A DNA stretch of 33,296 bases from Streptomyces dysideae (GTDB lineage Bacteria > Actinomycetota > Actinomycetes > Streptomycetales > Streptomycetaceae), in NCBI RefSeq assembly GCF_001514305.1, contig NZ_KQ949076.1:185431-218726 (forward strand), written 5' to 3'. The first letter of the stretch is position 1. The number at the start of each line of letters is the position of its first letter. The position numbers and the translations under genes were made by a program. The notes beneath the pieces are model-generated. The model was not told where the DNA came from. It was given only the letters and a program-made list of their open reading frames with translations, and made no database searches. Below are positions 7,101-14,953 of this stretch, in pieces.

Positions 7101-7223
7101 CGGGGGCGGCGGGCTGCCGGTGCCCGATGAAGCCCCCGCTGCGACAGGCAGGGCCGAACCTTGCGCTGCGTCACCACGGGTGCACCTCCGCGCAGGACCA
7201 CGCGCCCCTACATACTGGATCAT

Positions 7224-7251
7224 GTATATTGATATACGTAGCCATATATAC
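7224..7251 (+). promoter_or_regulatory. AT-rich palindromic operator/promoter of the toxin-antitoxin operon
   Basis: GTATAT-TG-ATATAC (7224-7237) is a perfect dyad, and a further ATATATAC (7244-7251) follows. The short AT-rich tract (about 7209-7251) stands out from its GC-rich surroundings. It lies directly upstream of an AAGGGAG ribosome site (7252-7258) and the antitoxin ATG at 7263. Type II antitoxins autorepress from such dyads. Confidence 0.6.
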
Positions 7252-7262
7252 AAGGGAGTGCC

Positions 7263-7520
7263 ATGAGTCGCACCGTGATCGATCTCGACGACGATGCGCT
7301 GGAGGCCGCCGCCAAGGAGCTCGGCACCACGACCAAGCGTGACACCATCAATACCGCCCTGCGCGAGATCACAGCCCGCTACCGGCGCCTGCGCGCCCTC
7401 GGAGAAGCCCGCGAACTCGTCGCCGAAGGTGCCCTGGACATGGACGTCCTCCTGAACAAGAGCAAGTACCGGTCCGCCGGCGAGCCGGACGTCGTCAGCG
7501 ACGCGGGAGCTGATGCGTGA
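7263..7520 (+). CDS. vapB: VapB-type antitoxin
   Basis: 85 residues. The N-terminal part, RTVIDLDDDALEAAAKELG and KRDTINTALREI, has the ribbon-helix-helix pattern of actinobacterial VapB antitoxins. The C-terminal tail (MDVLLNKSKYRS) is the usual toxin-wrapping segment. It binds and neutralises the downstream PIN toxin and, as a complex, should repress the operon at the dyad at 7224-7251. A good AAGGGAG ribosome site precedes the ATG. The stop TGA (7518-7520) overlaps the GTG of the toxin by four bases, giving coupled translation. Confidence 0.85.
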   Translation: MSRTVIDLDDDALEAAAKELGTTTKRDTINTALREITARYRRLRALGEARELVAEGALDMDVLLNKSKYRSAGEPDVVSDAGADA

Positions 7521-7930
7521 CCGTCGCCGACTACCTGATCGACACCTCCGCCCTCGCTCGTGTCCTCCTCGGCCGAACCACGGCCGAGTGGGACGACACG
7601 ATCGCCGCGGGGCTCGTCGCCCTGTGCGACATCACCGAACTGGAGGTCCTCTACTCAGCACGCTCGGCGGCAGACCGGGAGCACGTGAAGCGCACGTTGA
7701 ACGCCCACTACACCTGGTGTCCCATGCCCGACGGCATCTTCCGGCGCGCACGCGTCGTCCAGGAAATGCTCACCACCAAGGGCGAGCATCGCAGTGCGGG
7801 TCCCGTCGACCTGCTGGTCGCCGCAGCCGCGGAAGAGGCGGGGCTGACGCTGCTCCACTACGACCGCGACTTCGAGACGATCGCCCGTGCAACCGGACAG
7901 CCCGTACACTTGATCGACCTCAGGGACTGA
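7517..7930 (+). CDS. vapC: VapC-type PIN-domain ribonuclease toxin
   Basis: 137 residues from a GTG that overlaps the antitoxin stop. The PIN domain carries its acidic metal-binding residues: D9 in YLIDTSAL, E43 in TELEVLY, D98 in GPVDLLVA, and D116/D118 in HYDRDFE. All are intact, so the enzyme should be an active Mg-dependent RNase against tRNA or rRNA, inhibited by the adjacent VapB. The length is normal for VapC. The pair sits between degraded gene scraps, a common setting for mobile addiction modules. Confidence 0.88.
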   Translation: MTVADYLIDTSALARVLLGRTTAEWDDTIAAGLVALCDITELEVLYSARSAADREHVKRTLNAHYTWCPMPDGIFRRARVVQEMLTTKGEHRSAGPVDLLVAAAAEEAGLTLLHYDRDFETIARATGQPVHLIDLRD

Positions 7931-7978
7931 GAAGCGCCGTCCGGCACGCAGTGAGCGGGCACCGGGCCCGTATCCCCT

Positions 7979-8185
7979 TCACAGCCCATACCGGTCCAGG
8001 ATGCGCATCAGCTTGCGCCGGCGTTTCAGTTCCGCCCGCAGGCCGGCGGGATAACCGGTGAACGTCTCCTGCGTCCCCAGCACACGATGGCAGCCACGGG
8101 CACCCAGCAGCAGTCGCGCCAGACGCTCGTAGGCACGGTCGCCGGTCGGCTCCTTCAGCCGCTCGACCAGCAGCAGCGCCGTCGT
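7979..8185 (-). pseudogene. C-terminal scrap of a SWIM-zinc-finger/DUF6880-type protein
   Basis: The minus strand from 8185 to the stop at 7979 reads openly for 68 residues: YERLARLLLGARGCHRVLGT, then FTGYPAGLRAELKRRRKLM and ILDRYGL. Helical C-termini of this pattern (R..H..LGT...F..Y...LR....KR...L...LD..GL) end SWIM zinc-finger proteins of Streptomyces. There is no start codon or SWIM domain; upstream it abuts an IS630 transposase scrap at 8178-8231 in another frame. The family is a moderate guess; the lack of the N-terminal part is clear. Confidence 0.45.
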
Positions 8186-8231
8186 AGTTGAACCGGTGGA
8201 TCACGTCCCGAACGGTGTTCTCGGGATCTTG
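8178..8231 (-). pseudogene. IS630-family transposase scrap
   Basis: Minus strand 8231-8178 reads QDPENTVRDVIHRFNYDG. VRDVIH.FN.DG is the end of the N-terminal helix-turn-helix of IS630-family transposases found in Streptomyces. About 18 residues remain; the DDE domain and the insertion-sequence ends are gone. The scrap ends where the SWIM-type fragment begins, so it likely marks the breakpoint of an old insertion or deletion. Confidence 0.45.
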
Positions 8232-8233
8232 AC

Positions 8234-8270
8234 CGGCTCTGTCACCGGCCTCGGGCCGGTGACAGAGCCG
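8234..8270 (-). terminator. Terminator of the GH5 gene
   Basis: A perfect 17-base inverted repeat with a three-base loop: CGGCTCTGTCACCGGCC (8234-8250), TCG, and its complement (8254-8270). It starts 14 bases after the GH5 stop at 8285 on the minus strand. It has no T-run, as is common in Streptomyces. Confidence 0.85.
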
Positions 8271-8284
8271 TGGTAGGGCACCGA

Positions 8285-9766
8285 TTACACGATCTGCCAC
8301 TTCTGGTTGCTGCCGCCCCAGCAGGACCAGAGCTGCACCTTGGACGTGGACTGGCTCACGTCCAGGCAGCGGCCGGACTGGACGCCGCGGATCGTACCGT
8401 CGGAGTAGAAGGTCCACTTCTGGTTGTCGCCGCCGTTGCAGTCGTAGATGCCGACCCTCGTGCCGTTGGTCGTGCCCTGTCCCAGGGCGTCCAGGCACTT
8501 GGCCCCGCCGTAGACGGTGATCTGTCCCCCGGCCGTTCTGGTCCACTGCTGGTTCGATCCGCCGTTGCAGGCGTAGATCTGGACCTGGGTGCCGTTCTGC
8601 CGAGTGGCTCCGGGGACGTCGAGGCACCCCGGGACGCCGACGTTCCGCAGCGTTGTGGTGGGCGAGCCGTCGCCGATGTTCCAGGCGTACTCCAGCCGGT
8701 CGACCATGGTGGTGTTGCGCACGCTCAGCTTCAGGTCGGTGCCGCTGCCCTGGAGGGCGTAGAGGGAGTACCAGTCGTAGTCGGGTCGTACCGTGCGCTT
8801 GCCTCCGAGGGCCGGCCAGTAGACCGCGCCCATCCCCTCGGCACGGACGGTGTCGGTGGCGGCGCGCATGTAGCGGACGAAGTTGTCCGTGCTGTTCGGG
8901 TCGTTGTAGTCACGGCCGTCGTCCATCGGCGCGCCGAACTCGTCCAGGACGGTACGCGCGCCGCAGGAGCCGATCCGGGACGAGAACAGGTTCACCCACT
9001 CGTCGTAGGACCTGGCGCTGAACTGGAACGCGTACAGGTGGAGCGACAGATACGTCCCGTCCAGGCGGCTGTCGCCGCACACGGAGGTGACGTCGCCGTT
9101 GTAGCCGTGCCCGCTGACGAAGATCCGCTCCTTGGGGAGGGACGGGTAGCGTCCGATCCAGGTGGCGGCGACATCGCGCCAGGCGGTGGCGCTGTAGCCG
9201 TGGGGCTCGTTCATCGGCTCGAAATAGACCAGGCTGTTGGACCCGTACTTGGCGATGACGGCGTCCCACATCGCGTTGAAGGCGGCCGTGTCGACGATCT
9301 TGCCGGCGGAGGACGCCCCGTCCTCCCAGTAGGACAGGATCACCTTGAAGCCCTTGGCCGTCGCGGCGTCGACGGCTCCGGCGTACGCGTCGCCCCACGT
9401 CGTGCCGGGGACGGAGTACGTGTTGATCGGCAGCCGGACGGTGTCCGCGCCGGTGGTGCTCTGGAACCCGCTGTAGAGGGCGTCCGCCTTGGCCTTGACG
9501 GTCGCGTAGCTGTCGGACTCGCTCAGCCCCTCCAGGACGACGGGTCCGTCGACGAAGTTGTCTCCGATCCGGGCCCAGTTCACGCCCTTGAACTGGGTGG
9601 GGTCCACAGCCGCCGAGGCCGGCGACGCACCGGACAGCAGGGTGACCGGCACGGCGACCAGTGTGGTCAACGCGGCTGCCAGCACCCGGCGGAGCGGGCG
9701 CCGTTGCGCGGGAGGTCTGCCGGAGCGGGCGCCTCGGGAGGCGCGGGGGGAACGGGAGCGGAACAT
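8285..9766 (-). CDS. Secreted GH5 glycoside hydrolase with CBM13, likely endo-beta-1,6-galactanase
   Basis: 493 residues. A long Arg-rich signal peptide ends at ASPASA (cleavage near residue 52). The GH5 barrel spans about 57-355, with the acid/base E187 in FEPMNEPHG and the nucleophile E276 in VLDEFGAP, both present. A C-terminal ricin-type CBM13 (about 376-493) has three repeats marked by CLDV/CLDA and NQQW, NQKW, NQKW. GH5 enzymes with GVNWAR...DNFV and a CBM13 include the Streptomyces avermitilis endo-beta-1,6-galactanase, which is why I favour that activity; another beta-glycanase activity cannot be excluded. The gene lies 121 bases after the DUF624 gene on the same strand, with small dyads in the gap (CCGAAGCGGTTCGG at 9833-9846), so it may have its own promoter. 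Confidence 0.8.
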   Translation of the reverse strand: MFRSRSPRASRGARSGRPPAQRRPLRRVLAAALTTLVAVPVTLLSGASPASAAVDPTQFKGVNWARIGDNFVDGPVVLEGLSESDSYATVKAKADALYSGFQSTTGADTVRLPINTYSVPGTTWGDAYAGAVDAATAKGFKVILSYWEDGASSAGKIVDTAAFNAMWDAVIAKYGSNSLVYFEPMNEPHGYSATAWRDVAATWIGRYPSLPKERIFVSGHGYNGDVTSVCGDSRLDGTYLSLHLYAFQFSARSYDEWVNLFSSRIGSCGARTVLDEFGAPMDDGRDYNDPNSTDNFVRYMRAATDTVRAEGMGAVYWPALGGKRTVRPDYDWYSLYALQGSGTDLKLSVRNTTMVDRLEYAWNIGDGSPTTTLRNVGVPGCLDVPGATRQNGTQVQIYACNGGSNQQWTRTAGGQITVYGGAKCLDALGQGTTNGTRVGIYDCNGGDNQKWTFYSDGTIRGVQSGRCLDVSQSTSKVQLWSCWGGSNQKWQIV

Positions 9767-9887
9767 GGTTTTTCCTCTCGGGATGGGCCGCCGGGGCAGC
9801 CACGCTGTTCAGACGGCACGCGGTGGCCCTCGCCGAAGCGGTTCGGGCCGCGGCGAAACCGCCTGCGGCTCGGTGAACTGAGGATGG

Positions 9888-10580
9888 TCAGAGAGGGATG
9901 GGGCGTGTCGGGGCGAGCATGGCGCGGCAGTTGCGCCAGACGACGAACAGCGCGCAGCCGGGCACCACGGCCGGCCCGAGCAGCGGCGCTTGGTTGACGA
10001 GCACCAGGCCGACAGCCAGCAGGCCGAGGTTGGCCAGAGCGAACGGCCAGCGGCGCACCGACGCGTACGACGCCGCCAGCACGGTGCGCCGGACTGTGGC
10101 CCGCGGGTCGTCAGGCAGCGCGGCCATCGCGACGATGGCGGAGCTCGCCGCGACGAGGACCACCACGGCCAGCAGCGGCACCAGCGCCGGGCCCGGTGCG
10201 GTGGTGCGCAGGACGGCCAGGTCGGTGAGGGCGACCGCGGCCAGCAGCACGAACGGCGACCAGGTCAGCAGCGCCGGCCGGAACAGGCGCCGGTAGCAGC
10301 GGAACGCCTCGGCCACCGGCACCCGCTCGTCCTCGACGGTCAGCCGGAGGTAGGCGAAGACGGCGGCGAGACTGGGCCCGGCGCCGAGTGAGAGCAGGGT
10401 GAAGAAGACCGGGTACCGCCAGGGCCGGGGCTCGGCCGCCAGGGCCAGCAGCAGCGGCAGGCTGGTGACCGCCACCGCGAGGTTGACCACCAGGACCCGG
10501 TGGACGTGGGACCAGATGAGGTCCCACGTCCCGTGGCCGACGTTGAGCAGGGGACGACGGTCGTCGATGTGTGTGCTCAC
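9888..10580 (-). CDS. DUF624/YesL-like integral membrane protein
   Basis: 230 residues from GTG 10580. About five hydrophobic segments are visible (for example VLVVNLAVAVTSLPLLLALA, LLAAVALTDLAVL, LVPLLAVVVLVAASSAIVAM, and two near the C-terminus), with N-terminal TWDLIWSHVHRVLVVN. This plan matches DUF624, the family of Bacillus YesL, found at the end of sugar ABC-importer operons. Its role is unknown; an accessory or regulatory role in sugar uptake is inferred. It starts nine bases after the stop of the upstream permease with GAGG as ribosome site, so it belongs to that operon. Confidence 0.7.
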   Translation of the reverse strand: MSTHIDDRRPLLNVGHGTWDLIWSHVHRVLVVNLAVAVTSLPLLLALAAEPRPWRYPVFFTLLSLGAGPSLAAVFAYLRLTVEDERVPVAEAFRCYRRLFRPALLTWSPFVLLAAVALTDLAVLRTTAPGPALVPLLAVVVLVAASSAIVAMAALPDDPRATVRRTVLAASYASVRRWPFALANLGLLAVGLVLVNQAPLLGPAVVPGCALFVVWRNCRAMLAPTRPIPL

Positions 10581-10589
10581 CGTCGAACC

Positions 10590-11513
10590 TCACTTCATCC
10601 CGCTGGTGGCGATGCCCTGGACGAAGTGGCGCTGGCCGAGCAGGAAGACCACCAGGATCGGCAGGACGGACAGCACCGAGCCCGTCATGATCATCGCGTA
10701 CCTGGAGTCGTACACGCCCACGAACGACCGCAGGCCCAGCTGTACGGTCCACAGGTCGTTGCTCGTCAGGTAGATGAAGGGACCCATGTAGTCGTTCCAG
10801 GTGAAGACGAAGGTCAGCAGTGCAAGACTGGCCAGCGCGGGCTTGGACAGCGGCAGCATGATCCGGGCCCAGATGCCGTACTCGCTCAGTCCGTCCAGCC
10901 GCGCCGCCTCGCTCAGCTCCTCCGGGATGGACTGGTAGTACTGGCGCATCAGGAAGACACCGAAGGCACCGAACGCCTGCAGCAGGATCAGCGACAGGTG
11001 GGTGTCCACCAGTCCGATGCGCTGCATGATGATGTACTGCGGCACCATGTACGCCTGCCACGGCACGGCGATGGTGGCGATGTAGGCGAGGAACAGGGCG
11101 TCGCGTCCGGGGAAGCGGACCTTGGCGAAGCCGTAGGCGGCGAAGCTCCCGGTCAGCACCTGCAGGAAGGTGATGACGACACTGAGGAACAGCGAGTTCC
11201 CCAGATAGGTGAGCATCGGGATCTCGGTCCAGATGTCGGCGAAGTTCTCCCAGTGGAAGGACTTCGGGATCCACTGGATCGGGACCGTGAAGACCTCCGC
11301 GTCGAGTTTCACCGAGGACACCAGCATCCAGGCGAACGGGACGAGGATCGCGGCCGACAACGCGGTCAGGACCGTGTACAGCAGGACCTGGCCGACCACC
11401 CGCCCGGCCCGGGACCGGCCCCGGCGGGGCTCGGTCCTGGCCCTGGACGGGGCGCCGCCGCTCGGTGGCGCCCCGTCCGTCGCGCTGTCCTTGCGCAGCA
11501 CGGTGGTGCTCAT
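10590..11513 (-). CDS. Sugar ABC transporter permease, MalG type
   Basis: 307 residues, six predicted membrane helices. After a Pro/Arg-rich cytoplasmic tail (1-35) come VVGQVLLYTVLTALSAAILV and further helices. The EAA loop that contacts the ATPase reads EELSEAARLDGLSEYGIWAR. The C-terminus QRHFVQGIATSGMK is typical of MalG-like subunits. It pairs with the MalF-like subunit encoded just upstream, overlapping it by four bases (ATGA), and works with the lipoprotein at 12409-13671. No ATPase gene is in the operon; Streptomyces importers of this class usually borrow the shared MsiK ATPase. Confidence 0.92.
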   Translation of the reverse strand: MSTTVLRKDSATDGAPPSGGAPSRARTEPRRGRSRAGRVVGQVLLYTVLTALSAAILVPFAWMLVSSVKLDAEVFTVPIQWIPKSFHWENFADIWTEIPMLTYLGNSLFLSVVITFLQVLTGSFAAYGFAKVRFPGRDALFLAYIATIAVPWQAYMVPQYIIMQRIGLVDTHLSLILLQAFGAFGVFLMRQYYQSIPEELSEAARLDGLSEYGIWARIMLPLSKPALASLALLTFVFTWNDYMGPFIYLTSNDLWTVQLGLRSFVGVYDSRYAMIMTGSVLSVLPILVVFLLGQRHFVQGIATSGMK

Positions 11514-12412
11514 CGCTCGTGCCTCCGCTGGAGTTGGAACTGGATCACGGTGATGCCCATGACGAGCAGGAACAGCACCAGGGAGATGGCCGAGGAGTAG
11601 CCGAACCTGCCCTGGGTGATGCCCTCCCGGAAGATGAGCTGCGACAGCACCAGCGTCGAGCGTCCGGGACCGCCCTCGGTCATGACCTGGATCAGGTCGA
11701 AGACCTTGAAGCTGGCGACCGTCAGCATGACCAGGACGAAGAAGGTCGTGGGCCGCAGACCCGGCACGGTGACGTGCCAGAACCGCTTCCACGGGCCGGC
11801 GCCGTCGACCCTGGCGGCCTCGTACAGCTCCGCCGGGATGGTCTGCAGCCCCGCCAGATACAGCACCATGTAGTAGCCCATGTCCCGCCACACGCTGGCG
11901 ATGATCACCGCAGGCATCGACCAGTCCGTGGAGGTGGTCCAGCCCGGCGGGTGTGCCACGCCCACCGCCTTGAGCAGCTGGTTCACCGGCCCGACGTCCG
12001 GGCTGAGCAGCATGTTCCACACCACGGCCACCGCGACCAGTGAGGTGATGTACGGGAAGAAGAACGCGGTGCGCAGCACGCCGACACCGCGCAGCTTCTG
12101 GTTGAGCAGCACTGCCAGGCCCAGGGATGCGGCCAGGGTGAGCGGGATGTGGCCGACCGCGTAATAGGTCGTGTTGGACAGGGCCGCCCAGAAGTTGTCG
12201 CTGTCGAGCATCCGGCGGAAGTTGTCGAGGCCGACCCATTCCGGGGTGCTGTAGGAGTTCCAGTTGGTGAACGCCAGCAGCAGCGTCGCGACCACCGGGA
12301 CCAGGGTCAGGGCGGCGAAGCCGAGGAAGTTGGGGAGGATGAAGCTCCAGCCCACCAGCGTGGTGCGCCGGCGTCGCCGCCTCAGAGCCGTCGCGTTGGC
12401 CGTCGAGGTCAT
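11510..12412 (-). CDS. Sugar ABC transporter permease, MalF type
   Basis: 300 residues with six hydrophobic helices, beginning TTLVGWSFILPNFLGFAALT. The EAA motif reads ELYEAARVDGAGPWKRFWHV. TEGGPGRSTLVL and a final RRHER are typical for MalF-like subunits. It forms the membrane channel with the downstream MalG-like subunit. Start and stop overlap their neighbours by four bases on each side, so binding protein, MalF and MalG are tightly coupled. Confidence 0.92.
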   Translation of the reverse strand: MTSTANATALRRRRRRTTLVGWSFILPNFLGFAALTLVPVVATLLLAFTNWNSYSTPEWVGLDNFRRMLDSDNFWAALSNTTYYAVGHIPLTLAASLGLAVLLNQKLRGVGVLRTAFFFPYITSLVAVAVVWNMLLSPDVGPVNQLLKAVGVAHPPGWTTSTDWSMPAVIIASVWRDMGYYMVLYLAGLQTIPAELYEAARVDGAGPWKRFWHVTVPGLRPTTFFVLVMLTVASFKVFDLIQVMTEGGPGRSTLVLSQLIFREGITQGRFGYSSAISLVLFLLVMGITVIQFQLQRRHER

Positions 12413-13671
12413 TCGACTTCGGACTTCACACGGGCGCCCATGTCCTTGATGCCCTCACCGACGGACTTCTCACCCGACATGATCAGCTCGTGCTCCTCGG
12501 ACAGGATCTGGTCGATGTCGGAGGACTTGTCGCTGACCGGCATCTCCAGCTTGACCGTGTCCGGGCTCATGGCCTCCTTGGACAGGGCGTCGGTGGGCAT
12601 GCCCTCGACGCCGAAGAAGTTCTCCATCACCGTGTCGTCGGAGTACGCCGGAACCACACCGATCTTGGCGATGGCGGCCGCTCCCTCGGGGCCGGAGGCC
12701 CACAGCACGAACTTCTTGGCGGCCTCGGCGTTCTTCGCCTTCTTGTTCACGGCGAAGGCGGTCGGCGAGCCGAAGGAGACGGTCTTGCCGTCGTCGGTGA
12801 TCTGCGGCATCGGCGCCATGCCCCAGTCGACGTCGTGCGTGCCTTGGGCCTTCTCCTGCAGCAGGCGGGCGGCCCACCAGGTGCCCATGGGCACCATCGC
12901 GGCCTTGCCGGTCGTCAGCATCGAGTTGTACTCGATCTGCTGGCTCTTGGCCGTGGAGAACTGCATCGCGGCGCCGGACTTCTGCAGGTCCACGGCCATC
13001 GTGTACTGGTCCTTGAAGAACGAGTAGTCGCCGCCCAGCAGGTCACCGCCGGTTTGCGCGGCGGAGATCGCCTGCACCACCGAGCGCCAGGTGTGCAGGT
13101 AGGTGCCGTGCACCTTGGAGTCGCCCGAGCCCTTGGTGAGCTTCCCAGCCAGGTTGGCGTACTGCGACCAGGTCAGGTTGGACAGGTCCGCGCCGCTCTT
13201 CTCCACGAGTGCCTTGTTGTAGAAGAGCACCCAGAAATCCTGCCGGTACGGCAGGGCGAAGTAGTCGCCGTCGACGTCGAAGGCGTCGAGGCCGGAGTAC
13301 TTGGCCTTGTCGAGCTTGCCGACGTCGGAGCCGACCGACTGCAACTGGCCGCGCGTGGCGAACCGGGCGTAGTCGGTGACGTTCTTCATGGTCAGCACGT
13401 CGGTCGAGTCACCGCCGGCGAGCATGGTGGTCACCTTGTCGGAGTAGTCGTCGGCGAGGATGTCGACCGGCTGGACGTCGATGTCCGGGTTCTCGGCCTC
13501 GAAGCCGTCGATCAGCGCCTTGAACTCGGGGGTGCTCGCGTAGTTCCAAAGAGCGATCTTGACGATGGTCTTGCCGTCAGCGGTCTCGGCGGGTCCGTCG
13601 TCGGCGCCGCAGGCGGTGGTGAGCAGGGACAGCGCGGCGAGAGCGGTGACGGCTCTGAAGGGGTATCTCAT
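12409..13671 (-). CDS. Sugar ABC transporter substrate-binding lipoprotein
   Basis: 420 residues. The signal peptide ends in the lipobox LLTTAC, with C21 to be lipidated. The mature part is a family-1 extracellular solute-binding protein: KIALWNYASTPEFKALIDGF, then VLTMKNVTDYARF, GDYFALPYRQDFWVLFYNKA and MVPMGTWWAARLL. It delivers an oligosaccharide to the two permeases downstream. AGGAG eight bases before ATG 13671 is a good ribosome site. The ligand is unknown; beside the GH5 and GH43 galactanase-like enzymes, galacto-oligosaccharides from arabinogalactan are the best guess. Confidence 0.9.
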   Translation of the reverse strand: MRYPFRAVTALAALSLLTTACGADDGPAETADGKTIVKIALWNYASTPEFKALIDGFEAENPDIDVQPVDILADDYSDKVTTMLAGGDSTDVLTMKNVTDYARFATRGQLQSVGSDVGKLDKAKYSGLDAFDVDGDYFALPYRQDFWVLFYNKALVEKSGADLSNLTWSQYANLAGKLTKGSGDSKVHGTYLHTWRSVVQAISAAQTGGDLLGGDYSFFKDQYTMAVDLQKSGAAMQFSTAKSQQIEYNSMLTTGKAAMVPMGTWWAARLLQEKAQGTHDVDWGMAPMPQITDDGKTVSFGSPTAFAVNKKAKNAEAAKKFVLWASGPEGAAAIAKIGVVPAYSDDTVMENFFGVEGMPTDALSKEAMSPDTVKLEMPVSDKSSDIDQILSEEHELIMSGEKSVGEGIKDMGARVKSEVE

Positions 13672-13735
13672 GGTGCGGCTCCTGTGGTGCGGAATGGGAC
13701 AGAAGTGGAGGCAGTCTCGGGGCGGTTGGGGGCGC

Positions 13736-14755
13736 TCAGGCGTGGCGGCCGGAGGCCCAGTCCTCCGCGGTGATCTCGTGGTGCAGGGGCTGTCGCGCGG
13801 TCCAGCGGGCCAGCTCGTCCAGGGCGTGGTCGGTGAGGCGATGGATCTCCGTGCCCAGCGAGCCCGCGATATGCGGGGTGATCATCACACCGGCCAGATT
13901 CCGCAGCGGCGAGGTGGCGGGCAGCGGCTCGGGGTCGGTGACGTCGAGGATGGCGAAGAGGCGGCCGGAGGCGCACTCGGCGGCCAGTGCCTCGGAGTCC
14001 ACGAGGCTGCCGCGGGCGGTGTTGACCACCGTCGCGTGATCGGACAGCAGGCTCAGCTCCTTGGCACCGATCATGTGCCGGGTCTCCGGCGTCTCGGGCG
14101 CGTGCAGGGACAGGACATCCGCTCGCAGCAGCAGCTCGTCCAGCCCGACGAGGGTGGCGCCCGCCTTCTCCACCTCGGCCGGGTCCGCATAGGGATCCGC
14201 GACCAGGCAGGTGGTGCCTTCGAGGGCCCTGAGGAGGTCGACCACCTTGCGGCCGATCCGGGAGAAGCCGACGATCCCCACCGTGCGGCCGAAGTTCGAC
14301 AGGTCGCCGTAGCCCGTCACCGTTCCCCAGCCCTGATAGGCACGCTCTTCGTCGGCGGCGAGGAACGGAGCCTTCTTGCCCGCCAGGATGATGGCCGCCA
14401 GGGTGTACTGAGCCACGGGGACCGCGTTGGCCTCCGCCGCACTGGTCACCCGGATCTCTCGGCGCCACACCTCCTCGCCCACCAGGCCCCGCACGCTGCC
14501 GGCGCAGTGCAGCACCGCCCGCAGTCCGGGAACCGAGGCGAGCCGCTCGGGCGTGAGCCGGGGAGTGCCCCAGGACGTGATCAGGACCTCCACGTCCGCC
14601 AGGCGCGCCCGCACCCGCGGGTCGTCGAGGCCGTCCGCGAACACCGGGTCACTCAGGGCCACCAGGTCGGCCAGACGTGCGAGCCGGGCGGCGTCGAAGT
14701 GCGCGTCGAAGCTCTGTCTGCTCATGACGACCAGAGCGTGGGGCTTCGTCTGCAT
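13736..14755 (-). CDS. D-isomer-specific 2-hydroxyacid dehydrogenase family
   Basis: 339 residues. The NAD-binding domain has GRTVGIVGFSRIGRKVVDLL (a GxGxxG variant). The catalytic set is present: Arg in VVNTARGSLVD, Glu in DVTDPEPLP and His in ITPHIAGSLG. Members reduce or oxidise 2-oxo/2-hydroxy acids such as glyoxylate, hydroxypyruvate or phosphoglycerate. GGAAGGA about ten bases before ATG 14755 is the ribosome site. It is the first gene of the operon continuing into the ABC importer (64-base gap) and is divergent from the regulator. It may process an acidic sugar product or its catabolite; this is inference from context. Confidence 0.85.
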   Translation of the reverse strand: MQTKPHALVVMSRQSFDAHFDAARLARLADLVALSDPVFADGLDDPRVRARLADVEVLITSWGTPRLTPERLASVPGLRAVLHCAGSVRGLVGEEVWRREIRVTSAAEANAVPVAQYTLAAIILAGKKAPFLAADEERAYQGWGTVTGYGDLSNFGRTVGIVGFSRIGRKVVDLLRALEGTTCLVADPYADPAEVEKAGATLVGLDELLLRADVLSLHAPETPETRHMIGAKELSLLSDHATVVNTARGSLVDSEALAAECASGRLFAILDVTDPEPLPATSPLRNLAGVMITPHIAGSLGTEIHRLTDHALDELARWTARQPLHHEITAEDWASGRHA

Positions 14756-14833
14756 CGGACGTGAGTCCTTCCCGTGAGCGGTCCGCGCCGGACCAGTGGC
14801 CTGCCTTGGCCGAAACGTGTCGACCAGCAGCCA

Positions 14834-14847
14834 GTTTTGGCCAAAAC
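14834..14847. promoter_or_regulatory. Perfect 14-base palindrome, putative operator
   Basis: GTTTTGGCCAAAAC at 14834-14847 is perfectly self-complementary and lies between the dehydrogenase operon and the divergent regulator. A partial second copy, TTGGCCGAAACG, occurs at 14806-14817, closer to the dehydrogenase start. Dyads of this size are typical LacI-family operators. Confidence 0.5.
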
Positions 14848-14890
14848 GCGCTGGAACAGGAATAGTGGCCATCGGCACAGGTTCACTACG

Positions 14891-14920
14891 CCTCGAACAC
14901 GAACGAAACAAAACGTTCAC
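14891..14920. promoter_or_regulatory. Second operator-like sequence in front of the regulator
   Basis: This stretch contains GAACACGAACGAAAC and GAACG (14901-14905) facing CGTTC (14914-14918). A similar sequence with GAACACG, CGTTCG and CAAACG lies upstream of the DUF2264 gene at 18215-18243. It is 34 bases before the regulator ATG, consistent with autoregulation. Confidence 0.4.
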
Positions 14921-14953
14921 AGTCGAACAGGGCGTCTTGCTGAGAGGGCGCAC

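Noticed and set aside
7127..7342. Small plus-strand frame running into the antitoxin gene
   Set aside because: It crosses the palindromic promoter and the antitoxin start in another frame, with no ribosome site or recognised motif.
8270..9997. 575-codon plus-strand frame opposite the GH5 gene
   Set aside because: Val/Gly/Asp-rich antisense shadow; the minus strand holds a complete GH5 enzyme with both catalytic Glu residues.
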